Shown piece by piece: positions 34,386 through 43,309 of a DNA stretch of 64,000 nt. The stretch comes from VRUE01 sp963747765 (GTDB lineage Bacteria > Actinomycetota > Thermoleophilia > Solirubrobacterales > 70-9), in the NCBI GenBank assembly GCA_963747765.1, contig CAVVGH010000005.1:62001-126000 (forward strand), read 5' to 3'. The position numbers and the translations under genes were made by a program. The stretch's first letter is position 1. Each line of letters starts with the position of its first letter. The notes under the pieces were generated by a model. The model did not search any database and was not told the origin of the DNA. It was given only the letters and a program-made list of their open reading frames with translations.

Positions 34386-35052
34386 GCAGGATTCATAACT
34401 GATCCCGACGCAATTTGTACAATCTCTCTTGAAATTATTGTTCCAAATTAGGTCGTGTAGCGTGGGCCTAGGAGCGGAAACACCACCGAGCCAAGTAGCG
34501 GTTGACGCTCGCGGCAAGGGAGTCCGACGGGCTCTTGTCCGAACTCTTCCTGATCAAGAACCCACCTGCCTTCAGAGGTCCGCCAACCCAACCCACCTTG
34601 CCCTCTACACCCCTAGCCCCTTGCGGAACCGGAGAACTTTTCTTTCCTTCCTTGTCGAGAACCAGGCCCTCCCGGATCACCTCTCGAGAGAAACAACACC
34701 GGGACATCGCACTTCGTGCCGATATCCGCACGACGTCTGCAGTGACAGGAACTGCGTTCCCTTTCCCTGTGACTTCCCTACTGCAGTTGCACCTCCCGAA
34801 AAACAGTCCTCGCGTCGTTAGCTGGCGAGTGCTTTTTCGAGCGCCTCTGATGCGGCTTCGGAAGGATCTCCAAGCGGTTGATTTAACACTTTGAGTGCTG
34901 CGCCGCCGCGTTGCCCGCGGTTGGTTTTTCTGTGATGTTGGAGGCGTTGTCTCTTTTTCTGTTTTCCGGGCCGGGAAGGTGTGGTTTGGCTCGATTTCAG
35001 CCCTTCTGATGGCATCCGGCTCTTTTTGAAGGTGCCCTTCGCTCGGATTTCG
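34386..35052. other. No confident gene; possible 65-codon frame
   Basis: About 670 bp at the right end of the island. A minus-strand frame at 34818-35015 codes a basic peptide (SRPGKQKKRQRLQHHRKTN) with ATG 35015, but it has no clear ribosome site and may be non-coding. Otherwise I see no gene. Confidence 0.35.
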
Positions 35053-35319
35053 GCTCCCCAAGCCGAATCCCCGCGGATTTCCGCATCTTTGGGGGTAATG
35101 AAGTTTCTGTTGTAGTCAAGCTCTCCAAGCGTCCTCTGGAGAGCCTGAAATTTCTAGCCAGAGTTCTCTCCAAGAACCTCGGAGGATCCAATTGGCGCAG
35201 AGCATTTTCTGCGCCTAAAAAAATCAATTCGTGCGTGAGCTCGAAAACTCTTTATCGAAGGGAATTCAACAGCCTTAGAGCTAGAATTTCGCTTGACAGC
35301 TAGCTTTCTCTGTCTCTTC
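35053..35319 (+). repeat. Upstream region of right-hand tRNA-Val, inverted copy at 16.5 kb
   Basis: About 267 bp similar to the reverse complement of 16481-16742. It contains the internal stem CCGCGGATTTCCGC and the TTGACAGCTAGC box 20-30 bp before the tRNA, which probably acts as its promoter. Confidence 0.85.
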
Positions 35320-35392
35320 GGGCGGTTAGCTCAGTTGGGAGAGCGCCTGCCTTACAAGCAGGGGGTCGGCGGTTCGAGCCCGTCACCGCCCA
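35320..35392 (+). tRNA. tRNA-Val(UAC) at the right island junction
   Basis: Fully paired cloverleaf: acceptor GGGCGGT/ACCGCCC, D-stem GCTC/GAGC, anticodon stem CCTGC/GCAGG, loop CTTACAA with anticodon TAC, and T-arm GGCGG/CCGTC. The D-loop base (T in AGTTGGG) is of island type, as in the 16480 copy. The anticodon stem and everything 3' of it look chromosomal. Confidence 0.95.
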
Positions 35393-35507
35393 TACTCACC
35401 GTCGAGCTTGATGGTGCAGCTGCAAGCTTTGAGTGCGGCGATCGTGCGCCTGCGCTGGTCAAATTAGGGTAACCTTATTCCGACTTCGGCGCTAGGATAT
35501 TCGCACT

Positions 35508-35735
35508 TTGGTTCGCGTCTGCCGGAGGATCTTTGCGACTTCGTTCGCCTGCCTGGCGTTCCTGATGGCGTTCACCTGGGCCGAATGGCTGATGTTGGAC
35601 CTCTGGCAGGCGATGCTGTTTGCCAGCGCGATGGGTGGCACAGCTCTCGTGGCCGCCTACCAGCTGCGCGCCTGGCGCGAGCCGATTGCGCTGCTCGACG
35701 CACTGCAGGACGGGCTGGGCCCACCCGCCGTATAG
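35508..35735 (+). CDS. Small membrane protein of unknown function
   Basis: 75 residues with two hydrophobic helices (about 8-27 and 31-52: FATSFACLAFLMAFTWAEWL and LWQAMLFASAMGGTALVAA). The start TTG 35508 is uncertain because no ribosome site precedes it, though TAGGATATT 10-15 bp upstream could be the -10 box of a leaderless transcript. It is the first gene on the chromosomal side of the island. Confidence 0.45.
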   Translation: MVRVCRRIFATSFACLAFLMAFTWAEWLMLDLWQAMLFASAMGGTALVAAYQLRAWREPIALLDALQDGLGPPAV

Positions 35736-35783
35736 CGCCCGGGCGAGCGGTCTCCGTTCTGGTTGACGGCCGCGCCGCGAGCT

Positions 35784-36032
35784 TCAGCGCCGGGCCCTTG
35801 CCAGCAATCGCTGCCACAGCGAGGGTGGGCGTGGCTGGGAGCGGCGCCACTCTTCCTCGGTTGGCAACCCCCCGGCCTTGCGCGCCGCGAGGACGCACTC
35901 GGTGTGAGCGTGGCGCCGCCGCGCGCCGTCGCCTTCGGGGGCGATCAGGACGTGCTCGCTGAGAGCCGGCAGGTGATTGCCGCAAAACGGGCAGCGGTAG
36001 GTCGCCGGCTTGCGGTTGTGGGCGGGGCGCAT
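35784..36032 (-). CDS. Small zinc-ribbon protein
   Basis: 82 residues. YRCPFCGNHLPALSEHVL carries a CxxC knuckle, and HAHTECVLAARKAG supplies a His/Cys pair, so one zinc site is likely. The C-terminus is Arg/Pro-rich. It is positioned 56 bp after the oxygenase gene on the same strand. Function is unknown; such proteins are common as small actinobacterial accessory proteins. Confidence 0.65.
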   Translation of the reverse strand: MRPAHNRKPATYRCPFCGNHLPALSEHVLIAPEGDGARRRHAHTECVLAARKAGGLPTEEEWRRSQPRPPSLWQRLLARARR

Positions 36033-36088
36033 CTCCCACCAGCGGACCTGCTCGCCGCCGCTTGCAGGGGAGCCGCTCACCGGCCTGC

Positions 36089-36979
36089 TCAGGGCGCACC
36101 CGGGCGAAGTCGCGGGGTCGGGGTGCCGCCACGCTGGCGCTCGGAACGGGTGACGACATCGAAGAAGACGTCGTTGCGGCCGCGGCGCAGCGGGCGCGGA
36201 AAGAGGTGCCGGGCGCGCCGGTGGGTGGCGGCGATCGCCTGAAAGGCCGTCTCCTCGGCGCGGCCCCAGCGGATGCCGAAGATCTCGCGAACGCGGCTCG
36301 GCAGGGTGCCCTTGATGATGTGGTTCTGGATCGCGAGGTTGCCGCGGGCGGGCCGCGGCACCGGTTGCCTGAAGGCAACCAGGGGGGCCATCTCCAACGC
36401 GTGCTCCGTCGCCTGCAGGTCCGGCGAGGCCAGTTTCGTGTCCCACCAGGCTTGGAACTCGCGAAAGCTGTCCGGCACCTCGCTGCGCGGCAGGCCAAAC
36501 AGCTCGCCGAAGCGCACGTAGTCCTGCCACAGCCCCTCGCGCTCCTCCTCGCTCAGTCGCCTCACCAGCGTCTCGTACATCTCCCGTCCCGAGTCGGCGA
36601 TCACCGCCAGCGTCCACAGCATCAGCTCGGGATCGAAGGCCGAGTAGGCGGTGCCGGCGGCGTGAGGACCGGCCGCCTCCGGCAGCTTTCCCCTGACGCC
36701 CTCGTGCAGTCGATGGACCGCGGCAAGGGCCTCGTCCGCCTCCTCGCGCGTGCCCAGGAAGACCGTCTCCTGGATCTTGGCGGTGCGAGCGAGGCGCTCG
36801 AAGGGGCGATCGGCGGAGCGAGTGCTCAGCATCGTGCCCGTGTAGGTGAGCGGTTCCAGCGCGCCGATCAGCAGTGCCCGCTGGCCGTAGAGAAGCCCGA
36901 CCGACCGCTCTCCGTGGACCCGGCGCGCCATGGAGCGACCCGGTGGGAAGTGATGAGCGTCGGCCCTCGGCTCGGTCAC
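36089..36979 (-). CDS. MpaB/DUF2236-family oxygenase-like protein
   Basis: 296 residues of the DUF2236 (latex-clearing / MpaB oxygenase) family, haem-dependent enzymes of wide substrate range. Family features are SVGLLYGQRALLIGALEPLT, the Arg-rich strand before it, RLHEGVRGKLPE (conserved HxxVRG-type segment), YSAFDPELMLWTLAVIAD (conserved Asp-Pro with Trp) and WQDYVRFGELFGLP. The His and Asp-Pro positions match the expected haem/active-site pattern. Start is GTG 36979. Cytoplasmic or peripheral; substrate unknown. Confidence 0.8.
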   Translation of the reverse strand: MTEPRADAHHFPPGRSMARRVHGERSVGLLYGQRALLIGALEPLTYTGTMLSTRSADRPFERLARTAKIQETVFLGTREEADEALAAVHRLHEGVRGKLPEAAGPHAAGTAYSAFDPELMLWTLAVIADSGREMYETLVRRLSEEEREGLWQDYVRFGELFGLPRSEVPDSFREFQAWWDTKLASPDLQATEHALEMAPLVAFRQPVPRPARGNLAIQNHIIKGTLPSRVREIFGIRWGRAEETAFQAIAATHRRARHLFPRPLRRGRNDVFFDVVTRSERQRGGTPTPRLRPGAP

Positions 36980-36994
36980 GGCTGACCGAGGATG

Positions 36995-38560
36995 CTACTC
37001 GCGCGTGGGGGGCTCCGAGGTGAGGTAGACGGCCGGCTCGACTGCGCGCGACGCCTCGAACTCGCGCAGCTCGTGGGCCTGGAAGATCTCGTCGAGTTCC
37101 TCGCGGGTGAGAGTCTCGCGCTCGAGTGCGGTGGCGGCGAGGTCATCGAGGCAGTCGCGGTTTCCGGCGAGCAGCGCACGCGCTCGGCGGTAGGCCTCGC
37201 GAGCCAGTGTCATCGCGGCAACGTCGACATCGCGGCGCGTGCGGTCGGAGATCGCGTAGTCGCCGGTCGGCAGCGCGATCGGCGGCGCGCCGTCCGCGTC
37301 CAGCGCCACTCCCATGCCGAACTCGGTGACCATCTGCTTGCAGACCATGTGCACGCGGTTGAGGTCGTCCACTGCTCCCGAGTAGGACGCGTTCATCACC
37401 TCCTCCTCGGCGGCGCGGCCACCGAGCATGGTGACGAGCTCGTCGAGCAGTTCCTCGCGAGACTTCAGGTAGGTGTCCTCCTGCGGCGAGTGACCGACGA
37501 AGCCAAGCGCCGGCCCGCGCGGGACGATGCTGAGGATCTCGGGCGGGTCGAGCCCGAGCAGCCGCCGGCAGAGCGCGTGCCCCGCCTCGTGGTAGGCGAC
37601 GATCGATCGCTCTTTCTGGCTCAGGCGCCGCGCCTGCTGGGAGCCGACCGACTGGCGCAGCAGAGCCTCGTCGAGATCCTCGCGCGCGATCGCCTTGCGC
37701 TCGGCGCGACCGGCGATGATCGCCGCCTCGTTGAGGGCATTGGCGAGCTGCGCGCCGGTCATCCCGGTCGTCTTGCGCGCCACGTCGGTGAGGTCGAGGT
37801 CGGAGCCGAGCGGCTTGCCCTTCGCGTGCGCGCGCAGAATTGCCTCGCGCCCGTCGCGGTCCGGCGGCGACACCAGCACCTGGCGGTCGAAGCGCCCCGG
37901 CCGCAGCAGGGCCTTGTCGAGCTTGTCGACGTAGTTGGAGGCGGCGATGACGATCACCGTCCCCGGGTCGCGCTCGAAGCCGTCGAGCTCGACCAGCAAC
38001 TGGTTCAGCGCCTGCTCGCGCTCGCTGCTGCCGCCGTCTCCGCCGCCGCTGCGCGCTCCCCCGACCGCGTCGAGCTCGTCGATGAAGATCACCGCGCGCC
38101 CCGACTTGCGCGCCTCTTTGAACAGTCGCCGGATCCGCGCGGCACCGCGGCCCACGAACATCTCCACAAAGCTGGAGCCGGAGGCCGAGAAGAAGTCAAC
38201 GCCGGCCTGCGCCGCGACCGCCCGCGCCAGCATCGTCTTGCCGGTTCCGGGGGGGCCGAACAGCAGAACGCCGCGCGGTGGTTGCGCCCCCAGGGCAGCA
38301 AAGCGGTCGGGATCGCGCAGCCAGGCGGCGACGTCCATCAACTCGTCCTTGGCGGCGTCGACGCCCTGCACCTCCTCCCAGAGCACTGGCTTGGTCCTGC
38401 TCGCCTTGACGGTTTCGGGTTTCGTCGAGCCCAGCGTGCTGCGCAGCAGCGTGACGAAGACGAGCAGCAGGCAGAACATGAAGACGACCCCGAAGACGGG
38501 ATACCAGTCAAAGAAGAAGGTCTTGATATCGGTCGTCTGTAGCGCCTGGATCAGGTGCAT
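36995..38560 (-). CDS. FtsH-like AAA+ zinc metalloprotease
   Basis: 521 residues. One N-terminal TM helix (about 16-38, WYPVFGVVFMFCLLLVFVTL) is followed by the AAA module with Walker A GPPGTGKT, Walker B VIFIDELDAVG and the SRH region RPGRFDRQV. The C-terminal peptidase has the zinc motif HEAGH and the third ligand in the region ending NRVHMVCKQMV. It would degrade membrane and cytosolic proteins using ATP. It is shorter than housekeeping FtsH (about 640 residues) and lacks the periplasmic domain between two TMs, so it is probably a paralogue. Confidence 0.88.
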   Translation of the reverse strand: MHLIQALQTTDIKTFFFDWYPVFGVVFMFCLLLVFVTLLRSTLGSTKPETVKASRTKPVLWEEVQGVDAAKDELMDVAAWLRDPDRFAALGAQPPRGVLLFGPPGTGKTMLARAVAAQAGVDFFSASGSSFVEMFVGRGAARIRRLFKEARKSGRAVIFIDELDAVGGARSGGGDGGSSEREQALNQLLVELDGFERDPGTVIVIAASNYVDKLDKALLRPGRFDRQVLVSPPDRDGREAILRAHAKGKPLGSDLDLTDVARKTTGMTGAQLANALNEAAIIAGRAERKAIAREDLDEALLRQSVGSQQARRLSQKERSIVAYHEAGHALCRRLLGLDPPEILSIVPRGPALGFVGHSPQEDTYLKSREELLDELVTMLGGRAAEEEVMNASYSGAVDDLNRVHMVCKQMVTEFGMGVALDADGAPPIALPTGDYAISDRTRRDVDVAAMTLAREAYRRARALLAGNRDCLDDLAATALERETLTREELDEIFQAHELREFEASRAVEPAVYLTSEPPTRE

Positions 38561-38681
38561 GAGTTGGATGCCCTCTGTAGTGCGGTGGCCCTCTGCGCTG
38601 CCCGAGGGAGTCTCCGGGTAATACAGCAATGCTCCAATCGCACATACGTCCAGCGGTGGCGACCGTGCAAAACCGCAGGCG

Positions 38682-39428
38682 TCAGCCGCGTTCGACCTGG
38701 GAGCCGCCGACGATCGCCTCCTCACCGGTATCGCCGAAGACGATCCATGCCTTGTTGCCGCCGTCGTAGTCCGGTGCCCACAGCTTCAGGGTTGCCGGGC
38801 GACCCCAGACCGTGCACTCCTCTTCGCCGACCGAGTCGAGATCGCGCCAGATTCGCACGAAGGGGTTGCTCTCCCACTCCGCCCCGATCGTGGTCGGCTC
38901 GCGATGTCCGGGATGGACGCGGGTCTGCGGCGGCAACTCCATCAGCCGCATCACCGAAGAGCGAAGATCGGCGAAGCCACTTGCCCCGGGGGCCATCGTC
39001 CCGCCGACCGTCCCCTTGAAGAGCACGTCGGCGGTGAAGACGTCGCTGTCGTTGACGAGCAGGGCGACGTGCCCGGCAGCGTGCCCGGGGGTGGAGATCG
39101 CTTTGATCTCGAGTCCGCCCGTCGTCAGGGTTTCGCCGTCCTCGAGCGTCAACTCCACCTCCTGGTCGAGTTCGGCGGCCGCATCGGGGTGGGCTACCAC
39201 TCGCGGATTGCCCAGTCGCTCGCGCACCTCCCAGAGTCCGGCGACGTGGTCCAGATGCGGGTGGGTGGCGATCAGGTGGGTGATCTCTATGCCGTCCCGC
39301 TCGGCGCGCTCCAGGAGCGGCTCCAACTCGTCGTTCCCGTCGATCAGCACCCCCTTGCCGCCTTCCCCCTCGGCGACCAGGTAGGCATTTGACAGCCACA
39401 TCGGGTTCTCGGTCCTCTCGATGATCAT
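38682..39428 (-). CDS. MBL-fold metallohydrolase
   Basis: 248 residues with the metallo-beta-lactamase fold: LIATHPHLDHVAG (first metal motif, HPHLDH), STPGHAAGHVALLV (second), TADVLFKGTVGG (Asp ligand) and RVHPGHREPTTIG (last His). It resembles glyoxalase II-like hydrolases. The C-terminal 65 residues carry WESNPFVRIWRDL. The substrate is likely a thioester or lactone, by family only. Start ATG 39428. Confidence 0.85.
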   Translation of the reverse strand: MIIERTENPMWLSNAYLVAEGEGGKGVLIDGNDELEPLLERAERDGIEITHLIATHPHLDHVAGLWEVRERLGNPRVVAHPDAAAELDQEVELTLEDGETLTTGGLEIKAISTPGHAAGHVALLVNDSDVFTADVLFKGTVGGTMAPGASGFADLRSSVMRLMELPPQTRVHPGHREPTTIGAEWESNPFVRIWRDLDSVGEEECTVWGRPATLKLWAPDYDGGNKAWIVFGDTGEEAIVGGSQVERG

Positions 39429-39542
39429 GGCTCAAGTATCGCGGGTGCCCACCGTCCGTTCGTCTCTTGTGACGGGATGCGATGCGACACAACCAGCGAG
39501 GGGTTGGCTTCGTCTCCGGCCGGACCGCTCAGATGGGACTGC

Positions 39543-40787
39543 TCAACCGTATGGCCTGTAGATGAGCCGGTGCCCGAGCAGTTGGGAGACGGTGGCGAAG
39601 CGGTAGCCGCGGGCGCGGAGGGTGTCGATGATCTGGGGCAGCGCGGCGAGGGTGCCGCTGCGATCGCCGCCGCCATCGTGCATGAGGATGATCGAGCCGG
39701 GCTGCGCGACGCTGACGATGCGGCTGTAGACGGCGGCGCTGCCCGGGTTGGTCCAATCGCTCGGATCGACGTCCCAGAGGATCGTTTGCAGGCCGGCGGC
39801 GCCGGCGGCGGCCACGACCGAGGAGTTGATGACGCCGCCCGGTGGGCGAAAGAGGCAGGGCTCGAAATGGGTCGCGGAGCGGATCAGCGAGTTTGTCTCG
39901 GCCAGGTCGTCGTAGCTTGGGAGGGAGCCGTGGTGAGTGGTGTGATTGCCGATCTCATTGCCGTCCGCGAGGATGTGCCGCATCGTCTCTTCGCGCCCGG
40001 GGACCTCTTGGCCGATCTCGAAGAAGGTGCCGTGGATGTGCTTCTGGCGCAGGACCGCGAGGAAGGAGTCCGTATAGGCGCTGGGCCCGTCGTCGAAGGT
40101 GAGCGCGACCACGTTGCGGTTGCGCGGCCCGTTGCGGAGCTCTCCGGCCGTGCCGCCTGTGCAGCCAACCGGTCGCACCGGGCGCAGGCGAAAGACGCGA
40201 GATCCACGCCCCGGCAGTCTTTCCTCACAGGCATCGCGCAGCGCTTCGTCGCAGTGGCTGCGCCTCTCCAGCACGCGCCACCGGTAGCGGTGAGGCGAAA
40301 GTCCCGCCCTATCGGGAAGCAGAGCCAGCACCAGCTTGTGCGGGCTCGCCCGCCTGACTCGAGCCGCCAGCAGGGAGCTCGCGGTTGTCTTTCCCGCTGC
40401 GTTGACCAGCTCCAGGCCGACCCGCCTGCGGCTGTTGCGGGCGCCGCCGAGGCAGAGCCGGCGCTCGCCCCTGCGCCCGGCGCGCCTGAGCGCCAGGCAC
40501 AGGTAATGGGTGGCGGCGCGACCGCCTTCGGGCAGCCGGTCCAGTTGGCCCAGCGGGACCGGCGTCGCGGTTCTCAGCGAGAAGATCAGGCTGCGCCCGG
40601 CCTGGGACAGCTGAGCCCGCAGCAAGTCCGGCGGTCTGCTCTCGGACGACGTGCCAGATGCACCGACCGCCGCCGCTCCGTTTGCTGTGGCACCGAGCAC
40701 GATTCCGACAAGTAGGGAGATGCACAGGATCTTGCGGGCGCGCGATATGGGAAGGTCGCTGGCGACCGATTCGATCACCGGTTGCAT
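39543..40787 (-). CDS. Secreted polysaccharide deacetylase
   Basis: 414 residues: a signal peptide (hydrophobic about 20-40), a Cys-containing N-terminal region of unknown fold (about 45-215), and a NodB-type deacetylase domain (about 220-410). The NodB motifs are LTFDDGPS, GNHTTHH, FRPPGG, WDVDPSDW and ILMHDGG, so the metal ligands Asp-His-His are present. It would remove N-acetyl groups from peptidoglycan or chitin-like glycans outside the membrane. It diverges from the secreted peptidoglycan-binding protein gene. Confidence 0.88.
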   Translation of the reverse strand: MQPVIESVASDLPISRARKILCISLLVGIVLGATANGAAAVGASGTSSESRPPDLLRAQLSQAGRSLIFSLRTATPVPLGQLDRLPEGGRAATHYLCLALRRAGRRGERRLCLGGARNSRRRVGLELVNAAGKTTASSLLAARVRRASPHKLVLALLPDRAGLSPHRYRWRVLERRSHCDEALRDACEERLPGRGSRVFRLRPVRPVGCTGGTAGELRNGPRNRNVVALTFDDGPSAYTDSFLAVLRQKHIHGTFFEIGQEVPGREETMRHILADGNEIGNHTTHHGSLPSYDDLAETNSLIRSATHFEPCLFRPPGGVINSSVVAAAGAAGLQTILWDVDPSDWTNPGSAAVYSRIVSVAQPGSIILMHDGGGDRSGTLAALPQIIDTLRARGYRFATVSQLLGHRLIYRPYG

Positions 40788-40909
40788 ACTAGCCGCGTGT
40801 CACGCATGCACATCCGGGCTTTGGACGGGCGTGGGATTCCGGTGGTTCCCCACCGAGCGGATCGTCCCCTGACGTGTCTGGGGTTGACGTGAGATCCAGA
40901 GGCACCGCG

Positions 40910-42133
40910 ATGCGGGGGTCCCGCCCGATCCTCCTTGCGATCTTCACCGTGCTGGCGCTGTTCTGCACCGTGCCGATTGGCGCTGCCTCGACCGGAGGGG
41001 CCGGGCAGGTCACCGACGTGCCACCGGAGTCGGGCGCCACCCCGTTTGACAGGCAGGGCATGTGGATCTGGTACGTCGACCGCTCCGACGGCGGCGACCT
41101 GGCGCGGATCGTCGCGCGCGCCGATCGCTTCGGGATCGGCACCCTCTACATCAAGGCGGGCGATGCCGGGCACGTTTGGAGCCAGTTCAACAGGTCGCTG
41201 CTCGGTGCGCTCCACGAAGCGGGCCTCGACGTCTGTGCCTGGCAGTTCGTCTACGGCCAGCGCCCCATCGCCGAGGCCAAGGTCGGCGCGGCCGCCGTTC
41301 ATCGCGGCGCCGACTGCCTGGTGATCGACGCCGAGGGCGACTACGAGGGCCGGTACGCCGCCGCCGATCGATACATCCGCGCGCTGCGGGCTCGCATCGG
41401 GGAGTCGTTCCCGCTCTCGCTGGCGGGCTTCCCCTACGTCGACTACCACCCGTCCTTTCCCTATTCGGTCTTCTTCGGGCCAGACGGTGCCACCTACAAC
41501 CAGCCGCAGATGTACTGGAAGGCGATTGGCACCTCGGTGCGCGCGGTGTACGAGCACACCTATCTCTTCAATCGCCTCTGGAACCATCCGATCTACCCGC
41601 TGGGGCAGACCTACGAAAGGCCGGGACGCAAGCCGATCCTGCGCTTTCGGCGCTTCGCGGAGAGCTACGGGGGGCTCGCTCCGAGCTGGTGGGACTGGCA
41701 GGAGACCAGCGGCCGGGGGTGGAGGGCGCTCGGCACGAAGGTCGCCGGGCCGGTGTTCGGCTACCGGGCGCTCGTCTCGCACCCGGTCCTGAAGAGCCGC
41801 AGCCGGGGAGACCTTGTCGTTTGGGCCCAGGAGCACCTGCGGGCCGCCGGCCAGCCCCAGCTGCCGATCAGCGGGATATTCGGCAGGTTGACCCGGGCGG
41901 CTGTGCGCGCCTTCCAGGTTGACCAGGGGCTGCCGGTCGACGGCGTGATCGGCACGGCGACCTGGCAGGCACTGCTCACCTTCGAACCGGTTCGCCCGCG
42001 CTGGGCCGCCCGCATCGTCAAGCGGCGTGGCGGAGGAGGTGCGCGGGTCAGCCGTGTTGTGCCGCCAAGTCGCCCGCTCTCGGCGTCGCTGCCGGCCAGG
42101 GCCTACGAGATCGACCCGGGCCCCGCCCCCTGA
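40910..42133 (+). CDS. Secreted protein with TIM-barrel-like domain and peptidoglycan-binding domain
   Basis: 407 residues from ATG 40910: a signal peptide (about 6-28), a catalytic-type region (about 50-300) with GMWIWYVDRSDGG, LYIKAGDAGHVWSQF and CLVIDAEGDYEGRYAAADRY, and a C-terminal PG_binding_1 repeat (about 310-370: AQEHLRAAGQPQLPI.., FQVDQGLPVDGVIG). The middle region resembles GH25-like or DUF1906-type barrels, with Asp-Ala-Glu as the putative acidic pair. AGAGG upstream supports the start; GTG 40874 and 40889 are alternatives. The role is probably cell-wall hydrolysis or remodelling. Confidence 0.8.
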   Translation: MRGSRPILLAIFTVLALFCTVPIGAASTGGAGQVTDVPPESGATPFDRQGMWIWYVDRSDGGDLARIVARADRFGIGTLYIKAGDAGHVWSQFNRSLLGALHEAGLDVCAWQFVYGQRPIAEAKVGAAAVHRGADCLVIDAEGDYEGRYAAADRYIRALRARIGESFPLSLAGFPYVDYHPSFPYSVFFGPDGATYNQPQMYWKAIGTSVRAVYEHTYLFNRLWNHPIYPLGQTYERPGRKPILRFRRFAESYGGLAPSWWDWQETSGRGWRALGTKVAGPVFGYRALVSHPVLKSRSRGDLVVWAQEHLRAAGQPQLPISGIFGRLTRAAVRAFQVDQGLPVDGVIGTATWQALLTFEPVRPRWAARIVKRRGGGGARVSRVVPPSRPLSASLPARAYEIDPGPAP

Positions 42134-42246
42134 GCGGCCGCCCGCGCGGGGTCTCGCGATCGAACGCCCGTCGCCGGGCGGGCTTCCAACTGCCAATCCA
42201 GCGACCCTGAGATAATGCCGCCCCTGGGCGTCTGCGCCCAGCCCTT

Positions 42247-42320
42247 GGGGGCGTAGCTCAGCTGGTTAGAGCGCTGGCCTGTCACGCCAGAGGTCGCGGG
42301 TTCGAGTCCCGTCGCTCCCG
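42247..42320 (+). tRNA. tRNA-Asp(GUC)
   Basis: Acceptor GGGGGCG pairs with CGCTCCC, with G at position 73 as expected for tRNA-Asp. D-stem GCTC/GAGC, anticodon stem CTGGC/GCCAG with loop CTGTCAC (anticodon GTC), and T-arm CGGG-type. All parts are intact. Confidence 0.95.
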
Positions 42321-42345
42321 TTCAGTGGTTCGCTGATCCGAGTCG

Positions 42346-42957
42346 TCATCTGGTCGCGACGACCAGCGCCAGCTCCAGCCACTTGAAGTGGCAGTCGACC
42401 TCGGCAAAGCCGGCCTGCCACAGCCAGTCGATCTGCGTGGAGAGACCGGCGAGACGGTCGGTCGGGTCGTCCTCCTCGCGCCCGATCTCCCGGCGGAAGC
42501 GCTTGTGCAGCCGCTCCGATGCCGCGCTCACGAGGTCGAGGTTGGCGAAGACGCCGCCCGGCCTGAGGAGCGCGTGGACCTCGCCGAACAGCTCCCGCTT
42601 GCGCTCGTCCTCGAGGTGGTGGATTGCCAGCCCGGAGACGACCGCGTCGAGCTCCCCCGACTCGGCGAGGGGGCGGCGCAGATCGTGGGCGCGGAGCTCG
42701 ACCAGGGGATCGCCGTCGAACCGCGCGGCGGCGCGGGCCAGCATCGGCTCGGATGAATCGAGGCCGATCGCCTTCGCATCGGGATGGCGCGTACGGACCA
42801 GTGCCAGCAGGCGTCCGTCGCCCGTACCGAGGTCAAGGAACCGCTCGATCCCCTCGGGGAGCGCTGCCAGCAGCGTCTCCTCGGCGGTGACCCTGTGCGG
42901 TATCTCGCGCGAGAGGTAATCGGCGACGCGTTCGGGCTCAGACCACTCGCTGGACAC
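42346..42957 (-). CDS. Class I SAM-dependent methyltransferase
   Basis: 203 residues of the Methyltransf_25 type: FLDLGTGDGRLLALV is the SAM loop, IGLDSSEPML the ribose-binding acidic strand, and AVVSGLAIHHLEDE plus LLRPGGVFANLDLV the post-I and motif IV regions. The N-terminus has WSEPERVADYLSREIPHR. Substrate unknown. Start ATG 42957, downstream of the tandem repeats. Confidence 0.85.
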   Translation of the reverse strand: MSSEWSEPERVADYLSREIPHRVTAEETLLAALPEGIERFLDLGTGDGRLLALVRTRHPDAKAIGLDSSEPMLARAAARFDGDPLVELRAHDLRRPLAESGELDAVVSGLAIHHLEDERKRELFGEVHALLRPGGVFANLDLVSAASERLHKRFRREIGREEDDPTDRLAGLSTQIDWLWQAGFAEVDCHFKWLELALVVATR

Positions 42958-43006
42958 CGCCGGAAGGCTAGATGAGTGCTGCGTACCCGGTTGGCTCCAA
43001 CTCGCT

Positions 43007-43114
43007 CGTTGTGCGACCGCTGGTCACTTTTTCCCCGCGGGCGGTGGTCAAAAGACCATTCGTTGTGCGACCGCTGGTCACTTTTTCCCCGCGGGCGGTG
43101 GTCAAAAGACCATT
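43007..43114. repeat. 54-bp tandem repeat, two copies, with internal inverted repeat
   Basis: Copies at 43007-43060 and 43061-43114 appear identical. Each contains GACCGC...GCGGTGGTC inverted arms around CTTTTTCCCCGCG. The whole stretch between the methyltransferase and osmC genes (42958-43309) has no gene. Confidence 0.85.
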
Positions 43115-43309
43115 CGATGAAGAAACCGGGGCCTCAGCCCGCCGCGTCGCTGCTTTGATCGGAGGGGATTCCGGGCAAAGCCGGCGCACCCTGGAGCGAC
43201 CCGGATACTCATTTAGTCAGGCGCGCTGCCCTCACCACGCCCAACACCCACCCTCGAGTCCTGACCGCGACGGTGTCCCGGGGGGCGCGTCGGGGGCCCC
43301 TCGCGAAGC

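Noticed and set aside
13044..35392. Prophage
   Set aside because: No capsid, terminase, portal, tail or lysis genes are recognisable; the content fits an integrative island instead.
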